Source of the DNA: Crocosphaera watsonii | Lineage (GTDB): Bacteria; Cyanobacteriota; Cyanobacteriia; Cyanobacteriales; Microcystaceae | DNA length: 64,000 bases | Reading direction: 5' to 3' | NCBI RefSeq assembly: GCF_050563455.1 | Contig: NZ_CP191777.1 | Location: 1,550,001 to 1,614,000 of the forward strand | Part shown: piece by piece, positions 43,788-52,018 of the stretch | Numbering within the stretch: position 1 is the stretch's first letter | How the letters are laid out: every line of letters starts with the position of its first letter | Notes under the pieces: model-generated | Seen by the model: only the letters and a program-made list of their open reading frames with translations | Database searches by the model: none | Told to the model about the DNA's origin: nothing | Translations under genes and position numbers: made by a program

Positions 43788-44168
43788 TTAAAATTTATCG
43801 GCTTGATAGGTGTAAAATTGCTGAAATACCCCTATAGTTCCAAATTCATAATTGGGAACTGGAGAGGGTAGAAGCAGTTCTGTTTCATAAACACTAAATA
43901 ACAAATAATTTTGACGAATGGTTTTCTTGGCAATAACCTGCCTAATATGGGGCTTCCCCGTATCAACCAGGGTTTTGCAATGACTAGCGAGAAAACTAGC
44001 TAACCCTCCCGATGCTTGGGAACAAACTTCATACTTCAAATAGGTGGTGAGGGTATCTGTCGCATAACTTTCGTAATCTCTCTGCCCAGGGTTGGTTAAT
44101 ACCATGCTGGTGCCGAGGCCAATAAGACCGACTCCGCCAATAACTTTTACTATGTGTAGTATGTTCAT
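43788..44168 (-). CDS. DUF4359-type small protein
   Basis: A 126-residue protein. The N-terminal signal or membrane helix (HIVKVIGGVGLIGLGTSMVL) is followed by the family pattern TNPGQRDYESYATDTL and TIRQNYLLFSVYETELLLP. Two Cys (YEVCS and ASHCK) may form a disulfide if the domain is extracytoplasmic. It is upstream of scpA with a 6-bp gap. Function unknown. Confidence 0.8.
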   Translation of the reverse strand: MNILHIVKVIGGVGLIGLGTSMVLTNPGQRDYESYATDTLTTYLKYEVCSQASGGLASFLASHCKTLVDTGKPHIRQVIAKKTIRQNYLLFSVYETELLLPSPVPNYEFGTIGVFQQFYTYQADKF

Positions 44169-44266
44169 GTCATTTTGCCATCACGATCAAGATTGAATTA
44201 ATTTTAAATAAATTTTTCCGTTCAATTATAGCTTTGTTCTTCTGTGTCTGTTTTTTCCTTCTGCTG

Positions 44267-44929
44267 ATGAAAGTTAAAATTCTTAATGAGCGAGAAAGTT
44301 CCATAGCTCGTATTCTCTTGAGAAATGATCAAACACTGATCACTCAAGCAGGTACTTTGCTGGCTATGCGTGGGGATATTGGGATCAATACTACTTTCCG
44401 TAGAAGTTCAGCTAAAGGTAATTCATCCAATGAAAGAACAATTGCTTCAGAATCCCTATTTTTAACAGAATTTCGTGGGTTAGACGATAAAAATGAGGTT
44501 TGGTTAGCTCCTGGGATGATTGGTAATATTGTTGTTCATACCATCAAAAACTATAAATTGGTGGTTGTTTCCTCTGCTTATCTGGCCTGCGATGGCACCA
44601 TGACTCTATATTTTGGCATTCCAGAAATTAAATTTCCCTCTAAAAATCAGACTTTAACTTTATTAAGTCTCACAGGAGAAGGTGAAGTCTTACTCAAGGG
44701 GTTAGGTGCGATTTATTTGATTGATGTTCAAGAAGAATATTGGGTAAAGGTTGAACATTTAGTTGCTTTTGAAAATAGTTTAAAATATCAAGTAAAGCGA
44801 CTTAAAGTAAAATGGTGGCAAAAACCCAAAGTCTTCATACAATTCACTGGGGAGGGCAAATTATACTGTCAAACCCATCAGGGACAAAAATGGGGACATT
44901 TAATCGCTAAAGAATTGAAATCTAAATAA
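44267..44929 (+). CDS. AIM24-family protein, first of a pair
   Basis: A 220-residue all-beta AIM24-like protein (ILLRNDQTLITQAGTLLAMR; LTLLSLTGEGEVLLKGLGAI; VFIQFTGEGKLYCQTH). ATG 44267 is chosen because the upstream in-frame part (FFCVCFFLLL) is weakly supported. The second member starts 7 bp downstream. Functions in bacteria are largely unknown; AIM24 relatives are linked to membranes and cell-envelope stress. Confidence 0.78.
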   Translation: MKVKILNERESSIARILLRNDQTLITQAGTLLAMRGDIGINTTFRRSSAKGNSSNERTIASESLFLTEFRGLDDKNEVWLAPGMIGNIVVHTIKNYKLVVVSSAYLACDGTMTLYFGIPEIKFPSKNQTLTLLSLTGEGEVLLKGLGAIYLIDVQEEYWVKVEHLVAFENSLKYQVKRLKVKWWQKPKVFIQFTGEGKLYCQTHQGQKWGHLIAKELKSK

Positions 44930-44936
44930 ATAAACA

Positions 44937-45629
44937 ATGACCAGTTCTCCCCACCTTGAATATGAGATTAATAACGACCCAGAAGCTGCTTATTTAATGA
45001 TTAAGTTAAAATCCTTAGAAAAAGCTTTTATTAAAATATCTAATCTAAACCTTAAAGATGCTTCCCTGGAAGTTGGTAAATCTGTTATTAGCGATTCTTT
45101 AGATTTACACTTAAATTTTCCCCTTACTTCTAATTTAAGTATTCATGAAATAACGGCTCCTAAATTACCTGGTAGTGTCTATCTGATTCCTGATATTCTT
45201 GGTTCTGTAGAATATCATATTTTAGATGAAACATCAGGAATAATTACGCAAATCTTTTCCTTTTTAGCCTGTAGTGAAAATGTTCAATTGAGAGTGATGT
45301 CATCTCCCGATATTAAACAATTTAGTCAAGGTGATTCCTTCTTTTTACATCTTTTGGGAAAAGGAGACCTCTGGCTAAATTATTATGGTAATATTCAGGA
45401 AATATCGGTTCAAGGGAACTATCTTATTAACCTCAGTTATGTAGTAGCTTTTCAAGATACACTTAACTATGAAATTCAACAGGTTGAGGGTTTATCTCTT
45501 GGGGGGTTACAAATAGGAACCGTGGGGGAACATAATCTATTTTGTCATTTTCAAGGAACCGGTAAAATCTGGATACAATCTCGTCATCTTTATGCCTTAT
45601 TAATTTTTTTTGCACCTTTTGTTAATTAA
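44937..45629 (+). CDS. AIM24-like protein, divergent second of a pair
   Basis: A 230-residue protein sharing the pattern of its neighbour (FFLHLLGKGDLWLNYYGNIQ; NLFCHFQGTGKIWIQSRHL) but more diverged. It has a hydrophobic C-terminus (LYALLIFFAPFVN). A 7-bp gap separates it from the first gene, so they are co-transcribed and probably arose by duplication. Function unknown. Confidence 0.7.
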   Translation: MTSSPHLEYEINNDPEAAYLMIKLKSLEKAFIKISNLNLKDASLEVGKSVISDSLDLHLNFPLTSNLSIHEITAPKLPGSVYLIPDILGSVEYHILDETSGIITQIFSFLACSENVQLRVMSSPDIKQFSQGDSFFLHLLGKGDLWLNYYGNIQEISVQGNYLINLSYVVAFQDTLNYEIQQVEGLSLGGLQIGTVGEHNLFCHFQGTGKIWIQSRHLYALLIFFAPFVN

Positions 45630-45682
45630 AATCACTGTGATTTTTTGATGTATAATAAGAATGATGAGGAGAAAGACTTACT

Positions 45683-46879
45683 ATGTTAGACATCGCTAAA
45701 CTAGCAGGGAAAATTCCAGGAATTAGTCAACATTTTCAACAAGAAATGACCGCTAGTTGCCAACGTCTGGAACTGGCAAAAACAATCTTAAAAGAAGCAA
45801 AAAACCGACAAGAAGAACTTCTTGAAAGTTACGAAAAATGGCGCGATCGCCTCATTTTTTCTGCTGCTATTCCTATGGAACCTTTGGACACTCGCATAAC
45901 AATTGTTCCTCCCCCTTACAGTCATAGCGTCTTTGCTACAGATGGCTCACAAATTTCTCCGTCTCACCACGAAATTGCCTATTGTTATTTGATTAATGTG
46001 GGACGGGTAATGCTTCATTATGGACAAAATTTACACCCTTTATTAGATAGTTTACCAGAGGTTTATTATCGTCCCGAAGACCTTTATATTTCGAGGCAAT
46101 GGGGTATTCGTACCGATGAATGGTTAGGGTATCGTCGAACCGTCTTGGAGGCGCAATTTTTAGCGGAAATGGCCTGTAGTTGGGTTAAGCCCCCAGGGGC
46201 CCACCATGAACCCAATTTAGCCATGGTGGATGGCTCATTAGTCTATTGGTTTTTGGACGGTTTAGCCCATGATGCTCGTGATTTAATTTTATTCCCTATT
46301 CAAGAGGCTTGGGAACAATTACGGGCTGCTCGTATTCCTTTGATGGGTTATCTCAGTGCCTCCCGTAGCGTGGAAGGGGTCAACTTTTTACGTCTCCATA
46401 ACTGCACCTTTGACACCCCAAACTGTACCATTAACTGTATGGATTTTGGGGAAGAAAAGGCCCCTTGTCAAGTGATCGAACCGTTGCGGGATACTACGTT
46501 ATGGGGGGAAAGTCTGCAACCGGGACAACGAGGCCCTTTCTGGAAAAGTTCAGCCCGTATCCTCGATCTTTACGATGAATCGCAGCGCATCTATTTTTGT
46601 TACGTTAATGTGGGAACAGAAATCGCTAGGGTAGAGGTTCCGGCTTGGGTTTTTGAGGATCAAGAGTTGTTAAATCAGGCTTTGGGCATTATGTTAGCAC
46701 AGGTAAGTAAGGGTTTTGGTTATCCTGTGGCCTTAGCTGAGTCCCATAACCAAGCAGTGATCCGAGGAGGCGATCGCATTCGTTTTTTTGCGTTATTGGA
46801 ACAACAAATGATTCGGTTTGGTTTACAAAATGTAGGAACTTCTTATAAAGAAGCGAGAAAACGGGGCAGTATTGCTTAG
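45683..46879 (+). CDS. NurA-domain nuclease-like protein
   Basis: A 398-residue protein. The NurA domain is marked by HSVFATDGSQISPSHHE (about residues 85-100) and PNLAMVDGSLVYWFLDGL (about 172-190), each with the conserved Asp-Gly-Ser, and a C-terminal GFGYPVALAESHNQAVIRGG. NurA is a 5'-3' nuclease that partners HerA helicase in archaea. No HerA gene is nearby, so the cyanobacterial role is unknown. An AGGAG ribosome site precedes the ATG. Confidence 0.85.
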   Translation: MLDIAKLAGKIPGISQHFQQEMTASCQRLELAKTILKEAKNRQEELLESYEKWRDRLIFSAAIPMEPLDTRITIVPPPYSHSVFATDGSQISPSHHEIAYCYLINVGRVMLHYGQNLHPLLDSLPEVYYRPEDLYISRQWGIRTDEWLGYRRTVLEAQFLAEMACSWVKPPGAHHEPNLAMVDGSLVYWFLDGLAHDARDLILFPIQEAWEQLRAARIPLMGYLSASRSVEGVNFLRLHNCTFDTPNCTINCMDFGEEKAPCQVIEPLRDTTLWGESLQPGQRGPFWKSSARILDLYDESQRIYFCYVNVGTEIARVEVPAWVFEDQELLNQALGIMLAQVSKGFGYPVALAESHNQAVIRGGDRIRFFALLEQQMIRFGLQNVGTSYKEARKRGSIA

Positions 46880-46928
46880 AAGTATTTTAATTGTTACAAC
46901 CTGAAAGGTTGTGTTACTGTTGATAGTT

Positions 46929-47477
46929 CTACCAAATTAATTCTAATTCTAAAACAAAATTGGGTAAGACATTTTCTCCTGATAAGGTGGTGGTATTATT
47001 TAAGATTTCTACTTGTTTATCTTTTCTATTAATTAACCACCCTAGTTTTGTCCCGTTTTCCATATATTCTTGCATCTTCTCTTGTAATGTTTTTAAGCTA
47101 TCACTGGGAGAACGTAATTCAATTACAAAATCAGGACATAAAGGTAAGAACTTTTGACGTTGTTTTAACGTTAAATTATTCCACTGTTCTAAAGGTATCC
47201 AAGAAGCATCTGGGGAGCGATCAGCACCATTGGGAAGGGTAAAACCTCCAGAAGATTCAAAAACTTTACCTAGTTTATATTGTTTATTCCATAGTCTCAA
47301 TTGAAAATTAATTTCAGAATTGCGATCGCTTGTTTCTCCTCCTGTTGGTGCCATAATTACCATATCTCCATTACTATTTCTTTCAAACCGTAAATCACGG
47401 TTATCTTGACAGAGTTTATAGAATTGTTCATTTGTCAGTTGACAAGAATCAAACTTAATTTCCAGAGGATTAATCAT
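46929..47477 (-). CDS. Uma2-family putative endonuclease
   Basis: A 182-residue protein with the PD-(D/E)xK-like core: RSPDASWIPLEQW (Asp), CPDFVIELRSPSDSLKTLQ (Glu) and MQEYMENGTKLGWLIN. The N-terminal EFYKL-type segment (LTNEQFYKLCQDNRDLRFER) is typical of the family. Activity is inferred. It is a stand-alone gene between the NurA-domain gene and a toxin-antitoxin remnant. Confidence 0.88.
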   Translation of the reverse strand: MINPLEIKFDSCQLTNEQFYKLCQDNRDLRFERNSNGDMVIMAPTGGETSDRNSEINFQLRLWNKQYKLGKVFESSGGFTLPNGADRSPDASWIPLEQWNNLTLKQRQKFLPLCPDFVIELRSPSDSLKTLQEKMQEYMENGTKLGWLINRKDKQVEILNNTTTLSGENVLPNFVLELELIW

Positions 47478-47557
47478 AACTTATTCACCTCAATGATCAA
47501 ATCATAATTTAATGTTAGCAAATTAATTCTAAATTTAATCATTATCATTTCCATTTA

Positions 47558-47824
47558 TTATAAATTTTTATATATTTTACTACGATGACCAATTTTAATG
47601 ACCACAATTACTAAAATATTATTCTCAACCTGATAAATAATTCGATAGTCTCCTATTCTTATTCTTAACCTTCCATCTCCATTTTTGAGTTGTTTTGCGT
47701 CAGCAGGATAAGGATCTATTTTTAATCTTTCAAGTTTATTGCTGATTCGTTATTGAATGTTTCTGGGAAGTTTTTCAAGTTCTTTCTTAGCACTTTTCAG
47801 AAACTATATTCTATATTCTGTCAT
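47558..47824 (-). pseudogene. RelE/ParE-like toxin with two in-frame stops
   Basis: From the ATG at 47822-47824 the frame reads MTEYRI-stop-FLKSAKKELEKLPRNIQ-stop-RISNKLERLKIDPY and continues to NGDGRLRIRIGDYRIIYQVE and KIGHRSKIYKNL, 89 codons in all. The fold pattern is RelE/ParE. The stops (TAG at codon 7, TAA at codon 25) could each come from a Gln codon by one C-to-T change. The antitoxin gene lies 8 bp upstream. Confidence 0.88.
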
Positions 47825-47832
47825 GTTTGAAA

Positions 47833-48069
47833 TTATAATTCTAAATCTTGTTTTATATCTTCCCAGGAAACTCTTTCTTGATTGTCAGGATCTTTTTCCG
47901 CTATGATAGCATCTCGAACATCTAATAAGTCTTCTAACGTTTCTGTATCAATAACGGTTAATTTTCCTTGACTAATTTCTTGTAAAAGTTCATCAACAGA
48001 TAAGTTGAACTGATCAGCAAGTTTGCTAATACCTGAGAGAATATCTTGAGATAAGGTAACTTGAATCAT
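47833..48069 (-). CDS. Antitoxin of a RelE-type pair (partner toxin dead)
   Basis: A 78-residue acidic protein: QVTLSQDILSGISKLADQFN, then a C-terminal toxin-binding-like helix (EDLLDVRDAIIAEKDPDNQE). The frame is intact. The order antitoxin-toxin and 8-bp spacing are typical of type II operons. With the toxin broken it may survive as a relic or neutralise related toxins. Confidence 0.72.
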   Translation of the reverse strand: MIQVTLSQDILSGISKLADQFNLSVDELLQEISQGKLTVIDTETLEDLLDVRDAIIAEKDPDNQERVSWEDIKQDLEL

Positions 48070-48219
48070 GAGAGTTTAAAAAAGTTATAATTAATAACAG
48101 TTTAGCACAATTATTTCTATAGAAATGCCAATTTTAAGCCTATAATTCAGGAACATATTGATATTCATAATTTTTAATTAATACTCCTATTACTTCCATT
48201 AATGATGCTAAGGAATCCG

Positions 48220-48621
48220 TTATAATCTCTGACAAGACCAATCCATAACCTCACTATCCATTGTTAACTCTCCTTCTGATATCGAAACATCGTATCGTGT
48301 AAAATAACTCGCGTCACTCCACTCTATCCTTATATTATTCGAGGACATAAAAGTGTAATTTCCCGTTGTTTGATAGGGCATATTTCTAGCCTCCCAAAAA
48401 GAGGTTGTTATCAAATCTCCATTATTATAGAATTCCCAAGTTCCTTGTGGTAAACCAATGTTTTCTTTTTCTGAGTCCACTCTATTACAATCCCATTTTC
48501 CTACTATCTCAGCTTGTAAAGGATAAGTAGGAGAAGGAGAAGGGGGTGACGAAACTGGTGAAGGAGAAGGTAATGGCGAAACTGGTGAAGAATTAGGATT
48601 AAGATTTTTGTTACAAGCAAC
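48220..48621 (-). pseudogene. Lipoprotein gene, mature part, cut from its signal peptide by IS66
   Basis: The frame from the IS66 boundary reads ACNKNLNPNSSPVSPLPSPS, a Pro/Ser-rich linker, then a compact domain (EIVGKWDCNRVDSEKENIG; YQTTGNYTFMSSNNIRIEWS) ending SCQRL. The signal peptide lies on the other side of the IS66 element at 50501-50550. Joining the two through the 8-bp target duplication gives GLMVAC, a lipobox. It was probably a periplasmic or outer-membrane lipoprotein of lipocalin-like type; function unknown. Confidence 0.82.
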
Positions 48622-48699
48622 GTAATTGCTCACCGCAATAAAGAATCTGTCTTGACAACATAAAGGTAAAATCGGGGATTTTTATGTATAGTGGGGGTT

Positions 48700-50187
48700 A
48701 TGACCACAAATGCTACCATTGATTCAAAGCTAGTTAGAGCTATCGCCGATGAACAGTTGGCGAACAATGTCTTCATGATTGAGTGGCTAGTCAAGGCACA
48801 ACAACAGTTATCTCTTCAACAAAGACTGATTGACCAGCAACAACAACAAATCTCTACACAACAGCAAGAAATTGAAAAATTGAAAGAAGAGAGAGATAAG
48901 CTAAAAAACCGTAACTCAAAAAACAGTTCAGTCCCCCCATCATCAGACCAACTAAAAAAGCCTTCTGACAAAAAGAAACGCAAAAAAGGATTTAAACGCG
49001 GACCAAAATATGACCACCTAGGGAAGACCCGTAATGGTTTTGGTCAGCCCGATAAGATAGTCCCTTTAGAACTAGAAAACTGTCCTGTTTGTGGGGGTTC
49101 AGTGGAACGAGATGAAGTAGTTCCCGAAAAAGTCCAGCAAGTGGCTGAAGTAGTAGACCAACCCATAGAAATCAGGGAATATCGTCGCGGATTCTATAAA
49201 TGTCCTAGTTGTGGATGGTCAGATTACAGTCCTGTTCCATTGGGAGTTAAAGAAGGATTCCGTTATGGGGCGCGATTAAGTAGCATCGTGGGCTGGCTTG
49301 GCTATGGGGGTAATCTTACATGGCGTAAACAGGAACATTTTATAGAGTATGTCTTTGGCATTCCCATTTCTCAAGGGAGCCTTGCCAAAATGCACAAATG
49401 GTTTCAAGAAAGTTTAGAACCCTTGACCCAACAGTGGTTAAAGTACATCCAGCAGCCAGGAATCCGATGTGTTGACGAAACCAGTTATTGCATCGATGGC
49501 ATCAAGTATTGGGTTTGGGTAGCCACATCAAATGAGGTCTGTGTGTTGATGTTGGCTCCCACTAGAAGCTCCGCAGAAGTCGAGAAATTGTTAGGAGCAG
49601 ATTTTAAGGGCATCCTCACCAGTGACTGCTATAGTGCCTACTTTAGACAAAGTGCGATGGCCAAACAGAAATGTCTGGCACATTTAGAACGAGAGTTAGA
49701 GTCCCTTAAAACCAGTCGTTTTCAAGCGAATCGAGAATTTGCTGCCGATGTACAGCAAGTTTTAGCAACCGCCCGTATCCATTATCGTCATTATCATGCT
49801 CGAAATTTAACCCTTGAAGACTTAGGCTCCAAAAGAACAGAAGTCGAGAACTCACTGCAAAAGATTTTTAAAGCAACTCCCAAAAAAGGATGGCCTTATG
49901 ATGCACAAAGATTGATTAACCGTCTCAAACGTCATTGGGAAGAGTGGTTCACCTTTCTAACTTATCCTGAAGTCAAACCAGATAATAATGATGCTGAGAG
50001 AGCTTTACGTCCCATTATCATTCACCGCAAAGTAAGTGGGGGAGCAAGAAGCGACTGGGGTGCAGAGTTAGTCACCCAAATGTTCAGTTTTTTAGAGACC
50101 ATGAGATTACAGGGGCAAAATGCCATTGTCCAATTATGCGAATTATTTTCATTAGCTGGTCGGAGTCCCCCAGGATTAGAGATGTAA
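48700..50187 (+). CDS. tnpC: IS66-family transposase (TnpC type)
   Basis: A 495-residue transposase. An N-terminal coiled coil (LEKLKEERDKLKNRNSKNSS-like region) leads to a zinc-binding part with CPVCGGS and CPSCGWS. The DDE domain has RCVDETSYCIDGIKYWVW (first Asp), ILTSDCYSAYFRQSA (second Asp) and PDNNDAERALRPIIIHRKVS (Glu). I chose ATG 48700; a GTG three codons upstream is possible. The usual tnpA and tnpB helpers are absent, as in the ISBst12 subgroup. Confidence 0.93.
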   Translation: MTTNATIDSKLVRAIADEQLANNVFMIEWLVKAQQQLSLQQRLIDQQQQQISTQQQEIEKLKEERDKLKNRNSKNSSVPPSSDQLKKPSDKKKRKKGFKRGPKYDHLGKTRNGFGQPDKIVPLELENCPVCGGSVERDEVVPEKVQQVAEVVDQPIEIREYRRGFYKCPSCGWSDYSPVPLGVKEGFRYGARLSSIVGWLGYGGNLTWRKQEHFIEYVFGIPISQGSLAKMHKWFQESLEPLTQQWLKYIQQPGIRCVDETSYCIDGIKYWVWVATSNEVCVLMLAPTRSSAEVEKLLGADFKGILTSDCYSAYFRQSAMAKQKCLAHLERELESLKTSRFQANREFAADVQQVLATARIHYRHYHARNLTLEDLGSKRTEVENSLQKIFKATPKKGWPYDAQRLINRLKRHWEEWFTFLTYPEVKPDNNDAERALRPIIIHRKVSGGARSDWGAELVTQMFSFLETMRLQGQNAIVQLCELFSLAGRSPPGLEM

Positions 50188-50256
50188 AAGGCTCCGGAGC
50201 CGATGGGGGATAGATTTTTCTTGATCCCCCTATCTCTCTGCACAAAAATACACAGG

Positions 50257-50408
50257 ATTAGCGGATAATCTCCGCTAACAAAAAACTATCTTACTATTCT
50301 TTTTTTTCTCATATTGTTGTTTTTATTTGAGGTTTTTAAAAGACTTGATTCTGGGAATGTTAGTCATTAAAATAGCCGTAATAAATTAGCTTAAATTTTA
50401 CGCTAAAT
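50257..50408. mobile_element. 152-bp MITE-like element nested in IS66
   Basis: The ends read ATTAGCGG and, at the other end, ACGCTAAAT. Each end is a palindrome of the TTAGCG...CGCTAA type (TTAGCGGA/TCCGCTAA at 50258-50278; an imperfect one at 50386-50406). The direct repeat CACAGG flanks it at 50251-50256 and 50409-50414. It is non-coding. Confidence 0.75.
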
Positions 50409-50500
50409 CACAGGGCTTATATTTTTGTTGACTCAACTGATGTTGTTTGTAGTGCTTTTCAATAAGACTTTTTTGTTGCGGTGAGCAGTTACCAAGCAAC

Positions 50501-50550
50501 CATTAAACCTGTCATTCCGATGATGGTCAACTTTTGAGTGATAGAATTCA
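50501..50550 (-). pseudogene. Signal-peptide exon-like remnant of the split lipoprotein gene
   Basis: From the ATG at 50548-50550 the minus strand reads MNSITQKLTIIGMTGLM, then VA through the target duplication into IS66. It is the missing N-terminus of the lipoprotein at 48220-48621. Confidence 0.8.
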
Positions 50551-50760
50551 TGATTAAGCAGTGCAAAAAAGGATGTAAGCTCAAAAATACTGATCTTTAT
50601 TCTAACACTTCTAAATTTGAGTGGCATATATTTTTACAACTCTAAAATAAGATTAATGATATCTTCAGTGCGATCTCGACAGAGATCCGCGTAGCGGTGC
50701 GCCTATTTTGTAGGGTGCATTACACTTCTTTAATGCACCTTATTTAATTAAAAATATTAA
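50551..50760. terminator. Spacer with a palindromic hairpin downstream of the HicB/XRE genes
   Basis: GGTGCATTA at 50714-50722 pairs with TAATGCACC at 50731-50739. It lies 20 bp beyond the hicB-like stop codon. It could terminate that transcript or be one of the dispersed GGTGCATTA repeats of cyanobacteria. No gene is seen in the gap. Confidence 0.5.
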
Positions 50761-51006
50761 CTATTTTCTTGATGGTAAAGGAATCTCTTTTTTACCACTA
50801 TTATAAACTGTCTCTATCCATAATTCCCTTGCTTCTTCAATATTAATAACAACTTCTTCTAAGGTTTCCCCTTGAGTTATACACCCTGGTAAGTCAGGAA
50901 TTAAAGCGGTATATCCTCCTTCATCTTCAGGATAAATTGAAATAGGATATTTAAGGTATAAAAAATAGTCTAGATATAGATTTTGTGACTCTTTATTGTG
51001 TTTCAT
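50761..51006 (-). CDS. HicB-like antitoxin
   Basis: An 81-residue protein with the HicB RNase-H-like pattern YPEDEGGYTALIPDLPGCIT and QGETLEEVVINIEEARELWI. It has no C-terminal DNA-binding domain, but the XRE-type gene 2 bp upstream could supply one. No HicA is directly next to it, so the pairing is atypical. Confidence 0.82.
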   Translation of the reverse strand: MKHNKESQNLYLDYFLYLKYPISIYPEDEGGYTALIPDLPGCITQGETLEEVVINIEEARELWIETVYNSGKKEIPLPSRK

Positions 51007-51008
51007 TT

Positions 51009-51353
51009 TTAACTTACCATCACGTTAGATTCTGTATCAGTAACCGTGAGTTTTCCTGAGATAGATGAGGTGTTTTTGACAACAATTTCTACATCCTTAC
51101 CTAACGCTTTCAAAAATCGAATTAAATCATCAGTAGAAAATCTTAATAATTTTCCTTTTTCTAATTCTATTACTTGAGAAGGTTCTATGCTTAATAATTG
51201 AGAAATTTCTTCATCAGTCAATTGTCTCTGCTGAATAATTAAATTAATTTGTCTAGTCAATTCAGCTTTAGCTAACATTTCATCAGCATTTTCAAAGCCT
51301 AAGTCTTCAAAAATGTTTCCACTACCAGGGCAGAAATTAATGTCTTGATTCAT
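51009..51353 (-). CDS. XRE/HigA-type helix-turn-helix protein
   Basis: A 114-residue protein. The helix-turn-helix is ELTRQINLIIQQRQLTDEEI followed by SQLLSIEPSQVIELEKGK and FSTDDLIRFLKALGKDVEIV, as in the HigA2-like antitoxin group. It is the first gene of a two-gene unit with hicB (2-bp gap) and probably represses it. No HigB toxin is seen. Confidence 0.8.
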   Translation of the reverse strand: MNQDINFCPGSGNIFEDLGFENADEMLAKAELTRQINLIIQQRQLTDEEISQLLSIEPSQVIELEKGKLLRFSTDDLIRFLKALGKDVEIVVKNTSSISGKLTVTDTESNVMVS

Positions 51354-51407
51354 GATTGATCCTGCTACTTAAATATTAGTTAGAATAATAGTTTTGATAT
51401 TTCACTC

Positions 51408-51617
51408 TTACTTAACACTAATGTTACTATTTAACAATCTTTTAGCCTTATTTAAGCGATATTGATACAAAGGAGAACGTCTATTTTCTTCCTCTAATTG
51501 AGCAATAATATCATCTAAGATTAAAATTTCAGCATCCATTCGCTGACAAAGTGCTTTAACTTTAGCTGAAGTTGCTTTAATTTGTTCCATATCAGGGGTA
51601 AATGGTTCTTGTGTCAT
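51408..51617 (-). CDS. Small hypothetical protein
   Basis: A 69-residue helical protein (MDAEILILDDIIAQLEEENR; LYQYRLNKAKRLLNSN). The start at 51617 overlaps the stop of the upstream gene by four bases (ATGA), which indicates translational coupling. Not recognised. Confidence 0.6.
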   Translation of the reverse strand: MTQEPFTPDMEQIKATSAKVKALCQRMDAEILILDDIIAQLEEENRRSPLYQYRLNKAKRLLNSNISVK

Positions 51618-51958
51618 GGTAGATTCCAATTCCTTTTTTCTTCTCTAATGGTAGCTTCTGACGCTGCTATATTAGCTTGTGATTCTTCGATAGACCTATC
51701 TAATAGCTCTAGCATAGCATTACTAGCTATGGGTTGAGAATCAGCAATTCTTAATAATAGTGTATAAAATCGTGAATAATAAGTATTTGCTCTTTCTCTA
51801 ATGTTATCAAGATCGTTAAGAGAGACAATAGTTTGTTCTGTTTCTCCATAACTTTCTAAAAGCATAAAAGCGGTTGCTGTTGTTTTGTGAATAATTGATA
51901 ATAGTTGTCTCTGTAATTCTAGAACAGTTATGGTAATTTCTGGTGGTAATTCTGCCAT
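51614..51958 (-). CDS. Small hypothetical helical protein
   Basis: A 114-residue helical protein (ITVLELQRQLLSIIHKTTAT; EESQANIAASEATIREEKRN). It is coupled to the next gene through ATGA. The pair has the size and layout of a two-component module, but I see no known toxin or antitoxin motif. Confidence 0.6.
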   Translation of the reverse strand: MAELPPEITITVLELQRQLLSIIHKTTATAFMLLESYGETEQTIVSLNDLDNIRERANTYYSRFYTLLLRIADSQPIASNAMLELLDRSIEESQANIAASEATIREEKRNWNLP

Positions 51959-51990
51959 TACTAAATTATCTTAAAACTTAATTAAATAAT

Positions 51991-52014
51991 TAAGGTGGGC
52001 ATTGCCCACCCTAC
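51991..52014. repeat. GGTGGGC...GCCCACC palindrome after chlH
   Basis: GGTGGGC at 51994-52000 pairs with GCCCACC at 52004-52010, 8 bp beyond the chlH stop codon. It may act as a terminator or RNA 3' stabiliser for chlH. The same GGTGGGC motif occurs at 22447 and 22532. Confidence 0.65.
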
Positions 52015-52018
52015 TATC

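Larger units (their letters stand above)
48622..50492 (+). mobile_element. IS66-family element, complete, with 8-bp target duplication
   Basis: The 1871-bp element starts GTAATTGCTCACCGC and ends with the near-complement GCGGTGAGCAGTTAC. CAAGCAAC is duplicated at 48614-48621 and 50493-50500. It carries only the tnpC-like gene. A small palindromic insertion is nested in its right part. A fragment of another copy is at 18229-18396. Confidence 0.93.
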
